Part shown: positions 26,108-35,386 of the stretch, one piece after another
How the letters are laid out: every line of letters starts with the position of its first letter
Numbering within the stretch: the first letter of the stretch is position 1
Origin: Caballeronia glebae
GTDB taxonomy: Bacteria > Pseudomonadota > Gammaproteobacteria > Burkholderiales > Burkholderiaceae
Reading direction: 5' to 3'
NCBI RefSeq assembly: GCF_001545035.1
Contig: NZ_FCOJ02000029.1
Span: 1 to 64,000, forward strand
Length of the DNA: 64,000 nt
Program-made: the position numbers and the translations under genes
Notes under the pieces: model-generated
What the model saw: the letters and a program-made list of their open reading frames with translations, nothing else
Databases searched by the model: none
Told to the model about the DNA's origin: nothing

Positions 26108-28939
26108 ATGAGCGACAAGAAAGAGAAAGCCTCCTCGAAGTATCCCGTCAACCTGCTCGACACGCCCTTCCCGATGCGCGGCGACCTGCCCAAGCGCGAG
26201 CCCGCATGGGTCAAGGAGTGGCAGGACGAGAAGATCTACGAGAAGATCCGCGCGGCATCGAAGGGCCGCAAGAAGTTCATCCTGCACGACGGCCCGCCGT
26301 ATGCGAACGGCGACATCCATCTGGGTCACGCCGTCAACAAGATTCTGAAGGACATGATCGTCAAGGCGCGCAACCTCGCGGGCTTCGACGCGGTCTACGT
26401 GCCGGGCTGGGATTGCCACGGCATGCCGATCGAAATCCAGATCGAAAAGCAGTTCGGCAAGACGCTGCCCGCCATCGAAGTCATGCAGAAGGCGCGCGCC
26501 TATGCCAGCGAACAGATCGAAAAGCAGAAGGTCGGCTTCCGGCGTCTGGGCGTGCTCGGCGACTGGGACCACCCGTACAAGACCATGAACTTCGCCAACG
26601 AAGCGGGCGAGATCCGCGCGCTCGGCAAGATCATGGAAAAGGGCTTCGTGTTCCGCGGCCTGAAGCCGGTGAACTGGTGCTTCGATTGCGGCTCGGCGCT
26701 GGCCGAAGCGGAAGTCGAGTACAAGGACAAGACCGATCCGACCATCGACGTGATGTTCGCATTCGCCGAACCGGAGAAGACCGCGCAGGCGTTCGGCCTG
26801 CCCGCGCTGCCGCGCGCGGAAGGCGGCATCGTCATCTGGACGACGACGCCCTGGACCATTCCCGCGAACCAGGCGTTGAACGTGCATCCGGAGATCGTCT
26901 ACGCGCTCGTCGATACGCCGCGCGGCCTGCTGATCCTGGCGCAAGAACGCGTCGAGGCGTGCCTGCAGAACTACGGCATCCCCGGCGAAGTCATCGCGAC
27001 GACGACCGGCGAGAAGCTCGCCAATCTGCGCTTTCATCATCCGCTCGCGGCCGCGCATCCAGGCTACAAGCGCACCGCGCCGGTCTATCTCGGCGACTAC
27101 GTGACGACCGAAAGCGGCACGGGCATCGTGCACTCGTCGCCCGCGTATGGCGTGGAAGACTTCGTGTCGTGCAAGGCGCACGGCATGCCGGACTCGGACA
27201 TCATCAATCCGGTGATGGGCGATGGCCGCTATATCGAGTCGCTGCCGCTCTTCGGCGGGCTGTCGATCTGGAAGGCGAATCCGCAGATCGTCGAAGCGCT
27301 GGAGGGCGCGGGCTCGCTGCTCAAGAGCGAAAAGTACACGCACAGCTACATGCACTGCTGGCGCCACAAGACGCCGATCATCTATCGCGCGACCTCGCAA
27401 TGGTTCGCGGGCATGGACGTGACGCCGAAGGACGGCGGCAAGACCTTGCGCGAAACCGCGCTGGAAGGCGTCGAGAACACGGCGTTCTATCCGTCGTGGG
27501 GCAAGCAGCGTTTGTACAGCATGATCGCGAATCGCCCGGACTGGACGCTTTCGCGTCAGCGTCAATGGGGCGTGCCGATGGCGTTCTTCGTCCACAAGGA
27601 AACCGGCGAGCTGCATCCGCGCACGCTGGAATTGCTGGAAGAAGTGGCGAAGCGCGTCGAGGAAGGCGGCATCGAAACGTGGCAGAAGCTCGATCCGCGC
27701 GAGCTGATCGGCGACGACGCCAACATGTACGAAAAGAACCGCGACACGCTCGACGTGTGGTTCGATTCCGGCACGACGCACTGGCACGTGCTGCGCGGCT
27801 CGCACAAGGATTCGCTGCAGTTCCCGGCCGATCTTTATCTCGAAGGCTCGGACCAGCATCGCGGCTGGTTCCATTCGTCGCTGCTCACGGCCTCGATGCT
27901 CGATGGCCGTCCGCCCTACGACGCGCTGCTCACGCACGGCTTCACCGTCGACGGAGAAGGCCGCAAGATGTCGAAGTCGCTCGGCAACGGCATCGATCCG
28001 CATGATGTGGCCAATCGCCTCGGCGCGGAAATCATCCGTTTGTGGATCGCATCGACGGACTATTCGGGCGAGCTCGCGATCTCCGAGGAAATTCTCAAGC
28101 GCGTGACGGAGACGTACCGGCGCATCCGCAACACGCTGCGCTTCCTGCTCGCGAATCTGTCGGACTTCGATTTCGATAAAGACGCGCTGCCGGTTCAAGA
28201 CTGGCTCGAAATCGATCGTTACGCGGTCGCGCTCACACGCAATCTGCAGGACGACGCGCTCTCGCACTACGAGAAGTACGAGTTCCATCCGGTCGTCGCG
28301 AAGATTGGGACGTTCTGCTCGGAAGATCTCGGCGGCTTCTATCTCGATGTCCTGAAAGACCGTCTCTACACGACCAAGCTTGCATCGCGCGAGCGTCGCA
28401 GCGCGCAGACCGCGCTATTCCATATCGCGCACGGCTTGCTGCGGCTGGTCGCGCCGTATCTGTCGTTCACGGCGGAAGAAGCGTACAAGGTGTTCAAGCC
28501 CGGCCAGGACACCATTTTCACGGAAGTCTTCGCGACCTATCCGGACATCGCGAACGGCGGCGATCTGCTCGACAAGTGGACGCTCATCCGCCACGCGCGC
28601 GCCGACGTGACCAAGGCGCTCGAAGAAGCACGCACGGCGAACCAGATCGGCTCGTCGCTGCAGGCGGAAGTCGTGGTGCGCGCAAGCGGCGCACGCTACG
28701 ACGCGCTTGCGAGCCTCGGCGATGCATTGCGCTTCGTGCTGATCACGTCGTCGGCGCAAGTGGAAAAGGTGGCGAGCGAAGCGGAAGAAGGCGTCGATGT
28801 CGCCGCGTCGAGCTACATGAAGTGCGAGCGCTGCTGGCACTACTGCGCGGATGTCGGCGCGCACGCGGATCATCCGGGTCTGTGCGGCCGCTGCTTCTCC
28901 AACCTCTTCGGCGCCGGCGAAACGCGAGGCGCAGCATAA
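26108..28939 (+). CDS. ileS: Isoleucyl-tRNA synthetase
   Basis: A 943-residue class I synthetase of the bacterial zinc-containing type. HLGH (71-74) and KMSKS (620-624) form the active site. WTTTPWTIPANQALN marks the editing domain. The C-terminal zinc finger CERCWHYCADVG...CGRC (from Cys906) is present. ATG 26108 fits the family; the upstream in-frame extension is Arg-rich. The stop overlaps lspA by one base, a conserved ileS-lspA arrangement. Confidence 0.96.
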   Translation: MSDKKEKASSKYPVNLLDTPFPMRGDLPKREPAWVKEWQDEKIYEKIRAASKGRKKFILHDGPPYANGDIHLGHAVNKILKDMIVKARNLAGFDAVYVPGWDCHGMPIEIQIEKQFGKTLPAIEVMQKARAYASEQIEKQKVGFRRLGVLGDWDHPYKTMNFANEAGEIRALGKIMEKGFVFRGLKPVNWCFDCGSALAEAEVEYKDKTDPTIDVMFAFAEPEKTAQAFGLPALPRAEGGIVIWTTTPWTIPANQALNVHPEIVYALVDTPRGLLILAQERVEACLQNYGIPGEVIATTTGEKLANLRFHHPLAAAHPGYKRTAPVYLGDYVTTESGTGIVHSSPAYGVEDFVSCKAHGMPDSDIINPVMGDGRYIESLPLFGGLSIWKANPQIVEALEGAGSLLKSEKYTHSYMHCWRHKTPIIYRATSQWFAGMDVTPKDGGKTLRETALEGVENTAFYPSWGKQRLYSMIANRPDWTLSRQRQWGVPMAFFVHKETGELHPRTLELLEEVAKRVEEGGIETWQKLDPRELIGDDANMYEKNRDTLDVWFDSGTTHWHVLRGSHKDSLQFPADLYLEGSDQHRGWFHSSLLTASMLDGRPPYDALLTHGFTVDGEGRKMSKSLGNGIDPHDVANRLGAEIIRLWIASTDYSGELAISEEILKRVTETYRRIRNTLRFLLANLSDFDFDKDALPVQDWLEIDRYAVALTRNLQDDALSHYEKYEFHPVVAKIGTFCSEDLGGFYLDVLKDRLYTTKLASRERRSAQTALFHIAHGLLRLVAPYLSFTAEEAYKVFKPGQDTIFTEVFATYPDIANGGDLLDKWTLIRHARADVTKALEEARTANQIGSSLQAEVVVRASGARYDALASLGDALRFVLITSSAQVEKVASEAEEGVDVAASSYMKCERCWHYCADVGAHADHPGLCGRCFSNLFGAGETRGAA

Positions 28940-29445
28940 TGGCTCGAACGATGGCGAAACAAACTTCCAGTAGCGGATCGCTCGCGCCGTGGCTCGGCAT
29001 CGCGTTGATCGTGATCCTGTTCGACCAGTTGACGAAGATCGCGGTGCAGCGCGTGTTTGCCTATGGCGATCCGCACGCGCTCACGCCCTTCTTCAATCTG
29101 CTGCTCGTCTACAACCGCGGCGCGGCGTTCAGCTTCCTCGCGATGGCGGGCGGCTGGCAGCGCTGGGCGTTCACGGCGCTGGGCGTCGTCGCGGCAATCG
29201 TGATCTGCTATCTGCTCAAGCGCCATTCGGGGCAGCGCATGTTCTGCACGGCGCTTTCGCTCATCATGGGCGGCGCGATCGGCAACGTCATCGACCGGAT
29301 CGCGTATGGGCACGTCATCGACTTCCTGGACTTTCACGTGAACGCGTGGCACTGGCCCGCGTTCAACCTCGCCGACAGCGCGATCACCGTCGGCGCGGTG
29401 CTGCTGGTGTTTGACGAGCTGCGGCGCGTGCGCGGTTCACGTTGA
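28939..29445 (+). CDS. lspA: Signal peptidase II (prolipoprotein)
   Basis: A 168-residue inner-membrane aspartyl protease that removes signal peptides from lipoproteins. Four membrane helices are visible. The catalytic aspartates are Asp119 (NVIDR) and Asp146 (FNLADSAIT), with the conserved VYNRGAAFSFL segment. ATG 28939 overlaps the ileS stop (TAATG); a second ATG at 28951 is equally plausible. It would act on the lipoproteins encoded in this window (1141, 11481). Confidence 0.95.
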   Translation: MARTMAKQTSSSGSLAPWLGIALIVILFDQLTKIAVQRVFAYGDPHALTPFFNLLLVYNRGAAFSFLAMAGGWQRWAFTALGVVAAIVICYLLKRHSGQRMFCTALSLIMGGAIGNVIDRIAYGHVIDFLDFHVNAWHWPAFNLADSAITVGAVLLVFDELRRVRGSR

Positions 29446-29499
29446 CATTCACGACGCGGCTCCTCTCACGGAGCCGTGATCTTTTGCGATGGAGGCAAG

Positions 29500-30708
29500 T
29501 TGGAACTCGCGGGCAAACATCTCGTTTTAGGGCTGACCGGCGGCATCGCCTGCTACAAGATCGCCGAACTCACGCGCTTGCTGATCAAGGCCGGCGCGAC
29601 CGTGCAGATTGTGATGACCGAAGCGGCCACGCAGTTCATCACGCCGGTCACGATGCAGGCGCTTTCGGGCCGTCCCGTGTACACGTCGCAATGGGATGCG
29701 CGCATGCCGAACAACATGCCGCACATCGACCTTTCGCGCGAAGCGGATGCCATTGTCATCGCGCCCGCCTCGACCGACTTTATCGCGAAGCTCGCGCACG
29801 GCATGTGCGACGACCTGCTCTCGACGCTCGCCATCGCGCGCGACTGTCCGCTGCTCGTCGTGCCCGCGATGAACCGTCAGATGTGGCAGAACTCCGCGAC
29901 GCAACGCAATGTCGATCAACTTCGCGCTGACGGCGTGGAAGTGCTCGGTCCGGATTCGGGCTCGCAGGCGTGCGGCGAAGTCGGCGATGGCCGCATGATC
30001 GAGCCGGAAGCCGCGTTCGAAGCGATCTGCGCGTTCTTCCAGCCGAAGATTCTGCGCGGCCAGCGCGTGCTCATTACCGCCGGTCCGACCTTCGAGCCGC
30101 TCGATCCGGTGCGCGGCATCACCAATCGCTCGTCGGGCAAGATGGGCTTCGCGCTCGCGCGCGCGGCGGCGCAAGCGGGCGCCGACGTGCATCTCGTCGC
30201 CGGTCTCGTTTCCTTGTCGACGCCGTGGGGCGTGTATCGCGAAGACGTGCAGACCGCGCAGGAGATGCACGACGCCGTGATGGCCGCCACGCCGGATACC
30301 GACATCTTCATCGCGGTCGCGGCGGTCGCGGACTGGCGCGTCGATCACGTCAGCGAACACAAGATCAAGAAGACCGCCGGCGCTTTGCCGACGTTCAGCT
30401 TCGTCGAAAATCCGGACATTCTCGCGACGGTCGCCAAGCTGCCGAATCCGCCCTACTGCGTCGGCTTCGCGGCCGAAAGCGGAGACCTCGACGTGCATGG
30501 CGCGGAAAAGCGCCAGCGCAAGGGCGTGCCGCTTCTGATCGGCAATATCGGCCAGCTCGCGTTCGGACGCGACGACAACGAAGTCGTGCTGTTCGAAGAG
30601 CACGGCACGACGCCGCTGCCACGCGCCGACAAGCAACAACTCGCGCGCACGCTGATCGTGGAAATCGCAAAACGCGCGCCGAAGACCGGCGGCACGCTTT
30701 TCTCCTGA
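29500..30708 (+). CDS. coaBC: Bifunctional phosphopantothenoylcysteine decarboxylase/phosphopantothenate-cysteine ligase
   Basis: A 402-residue coenzyme A biosynthesis enzyme. The N-terminal CoaC flavoprotein domain starts LVLGLTGGIACYKIAEL, with the active-site His75 in MPHIDLSREAD and the substrate clamp PAMNRQMW. The CoaB half has ITAGPTFEPLDPVRGITNRSSGKMG. The start is probably TTG 29500, as GGAGG lies at 29491-29495 and this gives the family N-terminus MELAGKHLVLGLTGG. A GTG at 29476 would place the ribosome site inside the gene. Confidence 0.92.
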   Translation: MELAGKHLVLGLTGGIACYKIAELTRLLIKAGATVQIVMTEAATQFITPVTMQALSGRPVYTSQWDARMPNNMPHIDLSREADAIVIAPASTDFIAKLAHGMCDDLLSTLAIARDCPLLVVPAMNRQMWQNSATQRNVDQLRADGVEVLGPDSGSQACGEVGDGRMIEPEAAFEAICAFFQPKILRGQRVLITAGPTFEPLDPVRGITNRSSGKMGFALARAAAQAGADVHLVAGLVSLSTPWGVYREDVQTAQEMHDAVMAATPDTDIFIAVAAVADWRVDHVSEHKIKKTAGALPTFSFVENPDILATVAKLPNPPYCVGFAAESGDLDVHGAEKRQRKGVPLLIGNIGQLAFGRDDNEVVLFEEHGTTPLPRADKQQLARTLIVEIAKRAPKTGGTLFS

Positions 30709-30712
30709 CACG

Positions 30713-31723
30713 ATGACCAGGCTCTCCGTTCTCGACCAGACGCCCGTCATCCACGGCCATAGCACGGCGGACGCCATCGCCGCGACGCTCGATCTCGCGC
30801 AACTCGCCGACGATCTCGGCTATACGCGCTACTGGTGCGCCGAGCATCACGGCTTGTATGGCGTGTCGAATCCGTGTCCCGAGGTGATGCTCGCGCGCAT
30901 CGGCAGTCTCACCAAGCGCATCCGCATCGGTTCGGGCGGCGTGATGTTGCCGTATTACTCGTCGTTCAAGGTGGCCGAGCAATTCCTGATGCTCGAAGCG
31001 CTGTTTCCGAATCGCGTCGATCTCGGCGTCGGACGGGCGCCCGGCGGCGACATGCGCACGGCGCAGGCGGTCGCGGCGGGTTCGTACAATCGCGGCGATG
31101 TTTTCCCGCAGCAAGTTGCCGAGCTGATCGCGCTTTTCAGCGGCAACGTTCCCGACGATTCGCTCGCCAAAGGCGTGCTGCTGCAACCGCAGATCGACAC
31201 GCGTCCCGAACTGTGGATGCTCGGCTCCAGCGATTTCGGCGGCTTGCTCGCCGCGCAACTCGGCATTCGCTTCGCGTTTGCGCATTTCATCAACGCGCAG
31301 CACGGGCATCATGTGGCTCAGGCGTATCGCGAGCGCTTCACGCCGGGTCACGAGCAAAAGCCCTATCTCGCCGCGGCCGTGTTCGTGATTTGCGCCGATA
31401 CGAATCAAGAAGCCGAAGCGCTCGAACGCGCCGTCGATCTGCGGCGCGTGCAGATGGCGTATGGGCTCAACCAGCCGATTCCATCGATCGCGCAGGGCGC
31501 AAGCCAGGTCTACGGCGAGCGCGAACTCGCGGTGATCGCGCATGAAAAGGCGCGCAGCATCATCGGCACGCCGGAGCGCGTGACCGCAAAGCTGCACGCG
31601 CTGCAGGAACAATTCAACGCCGACGAACTGATCGTGATAACGGTCTCCGGCAGCTACGCCGCGCGCACGCGCTCCTATCAACTTCTGGCCGAAGCCTTCG
31701 AGCTCGGCCAATCGGCTCAATAA
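30713..31723 (+). CDS. LLM-class flavin-dependent oxidoreductase (luciferase-like)
   Basis: A 336-residue single-chain flavin monooxygenase-like protein of the MsnO8 subgroup. Visible features are LSVLDQTPVIHG at the N-terminus, LGYTRYWCAEHHG, IRIGSGGVMLPYYSSFKVAEQF and DLGVGRAPGGD. It should bind FMN reduced by a partner, but the substrate is unknown. It sits 4 bp after coaBC and 11 bp before dut, splitting the common coaBC-dut pair. No dedicated reductase is adjacent. Confidence 0.85.
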   Translation: MTRLSVLDQTPVIHGHSTADAIAATLDLAQLADDLGYTRYWCAEHHGLYGVSNPCPEVMLARIGSLTKRIRIGSGGVMLPYYSSFKVAEQFLMLEALFPNRVDLGVGRAPGGDMRTAQAVAAGSYNRGDVFPQQVAELIALFSGNVPDDSLAKGVLLQPQIDTRPELWMLGSSDFGGLLAAQLGIRFAFAHFINAQHGHHVAQAYRERFTPGHEQKPYLAAAVFVICADTNQEAEALERAVDLRRVQMAYGLNQPIPSIAQGASQVYGERELAVIAHEKARSIIGTPERVTAKLHALQEQFNADELIVITVSGSYAARTRSYQLLAEAFELGQSAQ

Positions 31724-31734
31724 CGCCCCGATCC

Positions 31735-32181
31735 ATGAAACTCGACGTCAAGATTCTCGACGCGCGCATGCGCGACTTCATGCCCGCCTACGCCACGCCC
31801 GGCAGCGCGGGCCTCGACCTGCGCGCGTGCCTCGATGCGCCGCTCGTCATCGAGCCGCATCAGACCGTGCTCCTGCCGACCGGCCTCGCCATTCATCTCG
31901 CCGATCCCGGCTACGCGGCGATGATCCTGCCGCGCTCGGGCCTCGGCCACAAGCATGGCATCGTGCTCGGTAATCTGGTCGGTCTGATCGACTCGGATTA
32001 TCAAGGTCAACTGATGGTTTCGACGTGGAATCGCGGCGACACCGCGTTCACCCTCAACCCGATGGAGCGTCTCGCGCAAATGGTGATCGTGCCCGTCGTG
32101 CAGGCGCAGCTCAATATCGTCGACGACTTCGACGCGAGCGAGCGCGGCGCGGGCGGCTTCGGCAGCACCGGCAAGCACTGA
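31735..32181 (+). CDS. dut: Deoxyuridine 5'-triphosphate nucleotidohydrolase
   Basis: A 148-residue trimeric dUTPase hydrolysing dUTP to dUMP. Its five motifs are visible: PGSAGLDLRA (motif 1), PRSGLGHKHG (2), GNLVGLIDSDYQGQL (3, with the catalytic Asp), NPMERLAQMVIVPV (4) and RGAGGFGSTGKH (5, the flexible C-terminal loop). It is the last gene of the ribF-to-dut run and is followed by a bidirectional terminator shared with clpA. Confidence 0.96.
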   Translation: MKLDVKILDARMRDFMPAYATPGSAGLDLRACLDAPLVIEPHQTVLLPTGLAIHLADPGYAAMILPRSGLGHKHGIVLGNLVGLIDSDYQGQLMVSTWNRGDTAFTLNPMERLAQMVIVPVVQAQLNIVDDFDASERGAGGFGSTGKH

Positions 32182-32206
32182 GGTTCAGCGCCCAAGCGGG
32201 CAAAAA

Positions 32207-32234
32207 AAACGGCGCGGTCGAAACCGCGCCGTTT
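32207..32234. terminator. Bidirectional terminator between dut and clpA
   Basis: A 12-bp stem AAACGGCGCGGT / ACCGCGCCGTTT with loop CGAA and an A run on the left side. It serves both convergent genes. Confidence 0.85.
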
Positions 32235-32256
32235 GCACTTCCAAAGACCCCTTCTA

Positions 32257-34560
32257 TTAATCCACTTCGATCGCTTCCGGATTCGGATTGCGCGGCGGCG
32301 TCGAGTTCTCGTCGAACGTCAGCAGGACCTTGTCGTCCGCATCGACGTCGACCGTCACGCGACCGCCGTTGACCAGCTTGCCGAACAGCAACTCGTCGGC
32401 CAGAGCGCGGCGAATCGTGTCCTGGATCAGACGCTGCATTGGACGCGCGCCCATCAGCGGATCGAAACCGTGCTTCGCGAGATGCTTGCGCAACGCGTCG
32501 GTCATGACCGCATCGACCTTCTTCTCGTGCAACTGATCTTCCAGTTGCATGAGGAACTTGTCGACCACGCGCAGGATGATTTCCTCGTCCAGCGAGCGGA
32601 AGCTGATGATCTGATCCAGACGGTTGCGGAACTCCGGCGTGAACATGCGCTTGATGTCGGCCATTTCGTCGCCCGACTCGCGCCGCGACGTGAAGCCGAT
32701 CACCGCCTTGCCCATTGCTTCGGCGCCCGCATTCGTCGTCATGATGATGATGACGTTGCGGAAATCCGCCTTGCGGCCGTTGTTGTCCGTCAGCGTACCG
32801 TGGTCCATCACCTGCAGCAGCACGTTGTAGATGTCCGGATGCGCCTTCTCGATTTCATCGAGCAGCAGCACGCAATGCGGCTTCTTCGTGACGGCCTCGG
32901 TCAAAAGACCGCCCTGGTCGAAACCGACATAGCCCGGCGGCGCGCCGATCAACCGGCTCACCGCGTGGCGCTCCATGTATTCCGACATGTCGAAGCGCAG
33001 CAGTTCGATGCCCAGCGTGAACGCCAGTTGCTTCGCGACCTCGGTCTTGCCGACGCCCGTCGGACCCGAGAACAGGAACGCGCCGATCGGCTTGTCCAGC
33101 TTGCCGAGACCCGCGCGCGCCATCTTGATCGATGCCGACAGCGCGTCGATCGCCGGATCCTGACCGAACACGACGGCCTTCAGATCGCGATCGAGCGTCT
33201 GAAGCTTGCTGCGGTCGTCCTGCGACACGCTTTGCGGCGGCACGCGCGCGATCTTCGAAATGATCTCTTCGATCTCGCTCTTGCCGATGGTCTTCTTCTG
33301 CTTCGACTTCGGCAGGATGCGTTGCGCCGCGCCCGCTTCGTCGATCACGTCGATGGCCTTGTCCGGCAGATGACGATCCGTGATGAAGCGCGCCGACAGT
33401 TCAGCCGCCGCCGACAGCGCACCCGACGAGTACTTCACGCCGTGATGCTCTTCGAAGCGCGTCTTGAGACCGCGCAGGATCGCCACCGTCTGCTCGACGG
33501 TCGGCTCGGTAACATCGACCTTCTGGAAACGACGCGACAGCGCCGCGTCCTTCTCGAAGATCCCGCGATATTCCGTGAACGTGGTCGCGCCGATGCACTT
33601 CAGTTGTCCCGACGACAGCGCCGGCTTCAGCAGGTTCGATGCATCCAGCGTGCCGCCCGATGCCGCGCCCGCGCCGATCAGCGTATGAATTTCGTCGATG
33701 AACAGAATGGCGTGCGGACGCTCCTTCAGTTCCTTCAACACCGTCTTGAGACGCTGTTCGAAATCGCCGCGATACTTCGTGCCCGCGAGCAGGGCGCCCA
33801 TGTCGAGCGAGTACACCTGCGCGTCGGCCAGAATGTCCGGCACTTCGCCGCGCGTGATGCGCCAGGCGAGGCCTTCGGCGATCGCGGTCTTGCCGACGCC
33901 AGCTTCGCCGACGAGCAGCGGATTGTTCTTGCGACGGCGGCACAGCACCTGCACCACGCGCTCGACTTCGAGTTCACGGCCGATCAGCGGATCGATCTTG
34001 CCGTCCTTCGCGAGCTGGTTCAGGTTCTGCGTGAATTGCGCGAGCGGCGTTTCCTTCTGCGCGGCGGCGTCTTCCGATTCCGGATTGGCCTCGCTGTTCG
34101 TCTTGGCGGCATCGCCGCTGTTCGTCTTCGCGATGCCGTGCGAAATGAAATTCACGACATCCAGACGCGTGACGCCCTGCTGCTGCAGGTAGTAGACCGC
34201 GTGCGAGTCCTTCTCGCCGAAGATCGCCACCAGCACGTTCGCGCCGGTCACTTCCTTCTTGCCGTTCGAAGTCGATTGCACGTGCATGATCGCGCGCTGG
34301 ATCACGCGCTGGAAACCAAGCGTCGGCTGAGTATCGACGTCGTCCGTGCCGGGCACGGTCGGCGTGTTGTCATGAATGAAATTGCGCAGGTTCTGACGCA
34401 AATCTTCAATGTTGGCTGCGCAGGCACGCAACACTTCAGCCGCGGTCGGATTGTCCAACAGGGCGAGCAACAAGTGCTCGACCGTTATGAACTCATGCCG
34501 CGCCTGACGTGCTTCCATAAACGCCATGTGCAGACTGACTTCCAGTTCCTGGGCAATCAT
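32257..34560 (-). CDS. clpA: ATP-dependent Clp protease ATP-binding subunit ClpA
   Basis: A 767-residue double AAA+ unfoldase that feeds substrates to ClpP. The N-domain (1-145) holds the Clp repeats where ClpS docks. D1 has GEAGVGKT and D2 has GPTGVGKT as Walker A, with LFIDEIHTLIGAG and LLDEIEKAHPDIYNVLLQ as Walker B regions, and SLDMGALLAGTKYRGDFE. The absence of a long ClpB-type middle domain and the clpS neighbour support ClpA. ATG 34560 overlaps the clpS stop (ATGA). Confidence 0.96.
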   Translation of the reverse strand: MIAQELEVSLHMAFMEARQARHEFITVEHLLLALLDNPTAAEVLRACAANIEDLRQNLRNFIHDNTPTVPGTDDVDTQPTLGFQRVIQRAIMHVQSTSNGKKEVTGANVLVAIFGEKDSHAVYYLQQQGVTRLDVVNFISHGIAKTNSGDAAKTNSEANPESEDAAAQKETPLAQFTQNLNQLAKDGKIDPLIGRELEVERVVQVLCRRRKNNPLLVGEAGVGKTAIAEGLAWRITRGEVPDILADAQVYSLDMGALLAGTKYRGDFEQRLKTVLKELKERPHAILFIDEIHTLIGAGAASGGTLDASNLLKPALSSGQLKCIGATTFTEYRGIFEKDAALSRRFQKVDVTEPTVEQTVAILRGLKTRFEEHHGVKYSSGALSAAAELSARFITDRHLPDKAIDVIDEAGAAQRILPKSKQKKTIGKSEIEEIISKIARVPPQSVSQDDRSKLQTLDRDLKAVVFGQDPAIDALSASIKMARAGLGKLDKPIGAFLFSGPTGVGKTEVAKQLAFTLGIELLRFDMSEYMERHAVSRLIGAPPGYVGFDQGGLLTEAVTKKPHCVLLLDEIEKAHPDIYNVLLQVMDHGTLTDNNGRKADFRNVIIIMTTNAGAEAMGKAVIGFTSRRESGDEMADIKRMFTPEFRNRLDQIISFRSLDEEIILRVVDKFLMQLEDQLHEKKVDAVMTDALRKHLAKHGFDPLMGARPMQRLIQDTIRRALADELLFGKLVNGGRVTVDVDADDKVLLTFDENSTPPRNPNPEAIEVD

Positions 34561-34871
34561 GCTTCCTCCATCACGCACTGCAGCGGATGCCCCGCCTGCC
34601 GTGCATGGCTAACGACTTGCTCAACTTTGGTCGACGCAATGTCTCGCGTGTAGACCCCACAAACCCCCCTGCCTTCGCGATGAACCTTGAGCATGATCTG
34701 CGTCGCGGTCTCACGGTCTTTATTGAAGTATTCCTGCACGACCATCACGACGAATTCCATCGGCGTGAAGTCGTCATTCAGCAGCACCACTTTGTACATG
34801 GCCGGCTTCTTGAGCTTCTGCTCCTGCCGCTCCAGTACCGTGCCATCCTGCTTGTTGGGATTTGTCGCCAT
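34557..34871 (-). CDS. clpS: ATP-dependent Clp protease adaptor ClpS
   Basis: A 104-residue N-end-rule adaptor that hands substrates to ClpA. The core starts MYKVVLLNDDFTPMEFVVMVVQ, including the N-degron pocket residues NDD and the helix FFxKxxxxA-like YFNKDRETATQIMLKVH. The N-terminal 24 residues form the flexible extension. It overlaps clpA by 4 nt. No Shine-Dalgarno sequence precedes the ATG, and a promoter (34878-34905) lies right against it, so the mRNA may be leaderless. Confidence 0.95.
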   Translation of the reverse strand: MATNPNKQDGTVLERQEQKLKKPAMYKVVLLNDDFTPMEFVVMVVQEYFNKDRETATQIMLKVHREGRGVCGVYTRDIASTKVEQVVSHARQAGHPLQCVMEEA

Positions 34872-34877
34872 ACACCC

Positions 34878-34905
34878 ATTCTAAACAACCCGGACGTCCT
34901 TGCAA
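34878..34905 (-). promoter_or_regulatory. Predicted clpS-clpA promoter abutting the start codon
   Basis: On the minus strand TTGCAA (34905-34900), a 16-bp spacer and TAGAAT (34883-34878). Only 6 nt lie between the -10 box and the clpS ATG (34871), which puts the predicted start on the start codon. Confidence 0.5.
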
Positions 34906-35206
34906 TTGCCGCTCCAGCACCGACCACTTGGTCGGAATGAGTTGCTGAAAACCGCGCTCACCCAGGTGTCGTCCATTCAATCCTGCCGCTGCCCGCTTCG
35001 GCGCGGCCCGCTTGCACCTCGTCGAAACCAGTATCGCACAGCTTCAAAAAAAACAAACCGCGCTGCGGGCCGCCAGGTAACACACAAGTGAGTCGATTAT
35101 GCGACTTTTCAAGATGGCGTGCTTGGACGGCAGCGCACACGCGAAGCAGGAATTACCCTACAAATGCGCTTCTTGCAACGTGCTTATCGGCCATCTCAAA
35201 ATTTCC
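34906..35206. other. Intergenic stretch between clpS and cold-shock promoter
   Basis: About 300 bp with no convincing gene. Short frames on both strands lack ribosome sites and family resemblance. The part after 35130 is markedly richer in A and T and leads into the cold-shock promoter. Confidence 0.5.
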
Positions 35207-35235
35207 TTGACACCCGATTTAAGAGATTTAACAAT
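35207..35235 (+). promoter_or_regulatory. Strong sigma-70 promoter of the cold-shock gene
   Basis: A perfect TTGACA (35207-35212), a 17-bp spacer and AACAAT (35230-35235), set in an AT-rich segment. Confidence 0.75.
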
Positions 35236-35241
35236 CAAACT

Positions 35242-35386
35242 GGCACTTTTTTCCGGGGGCCAACCACGGACGAAAAAAAAGAGGCCGAGGTGAGCTTGTG
35301 AGGAGGGGGCGGCTCACATTGTGGGGTGTGCCGTCGAGCTTTTCGAGCGTGCTCTGGTTGCGACGAGAGTTAGAGGGGAAGCACGA
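35242..35386 (+). promoter_or_regulatory. Long 5' untranslated leader of the cold-shock gene
   Basis: The predicted start at about 35242 leaves roughly 145 nt before the ATG, as in E. coli cspA, whose leader acts as an RNA thermosensor. It includes the inverted repeat GTGAGC (35290-35295) / GCTCAC (35312-35317). A thermosensor role is inference from family behaviour. Confidence 0.5.
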
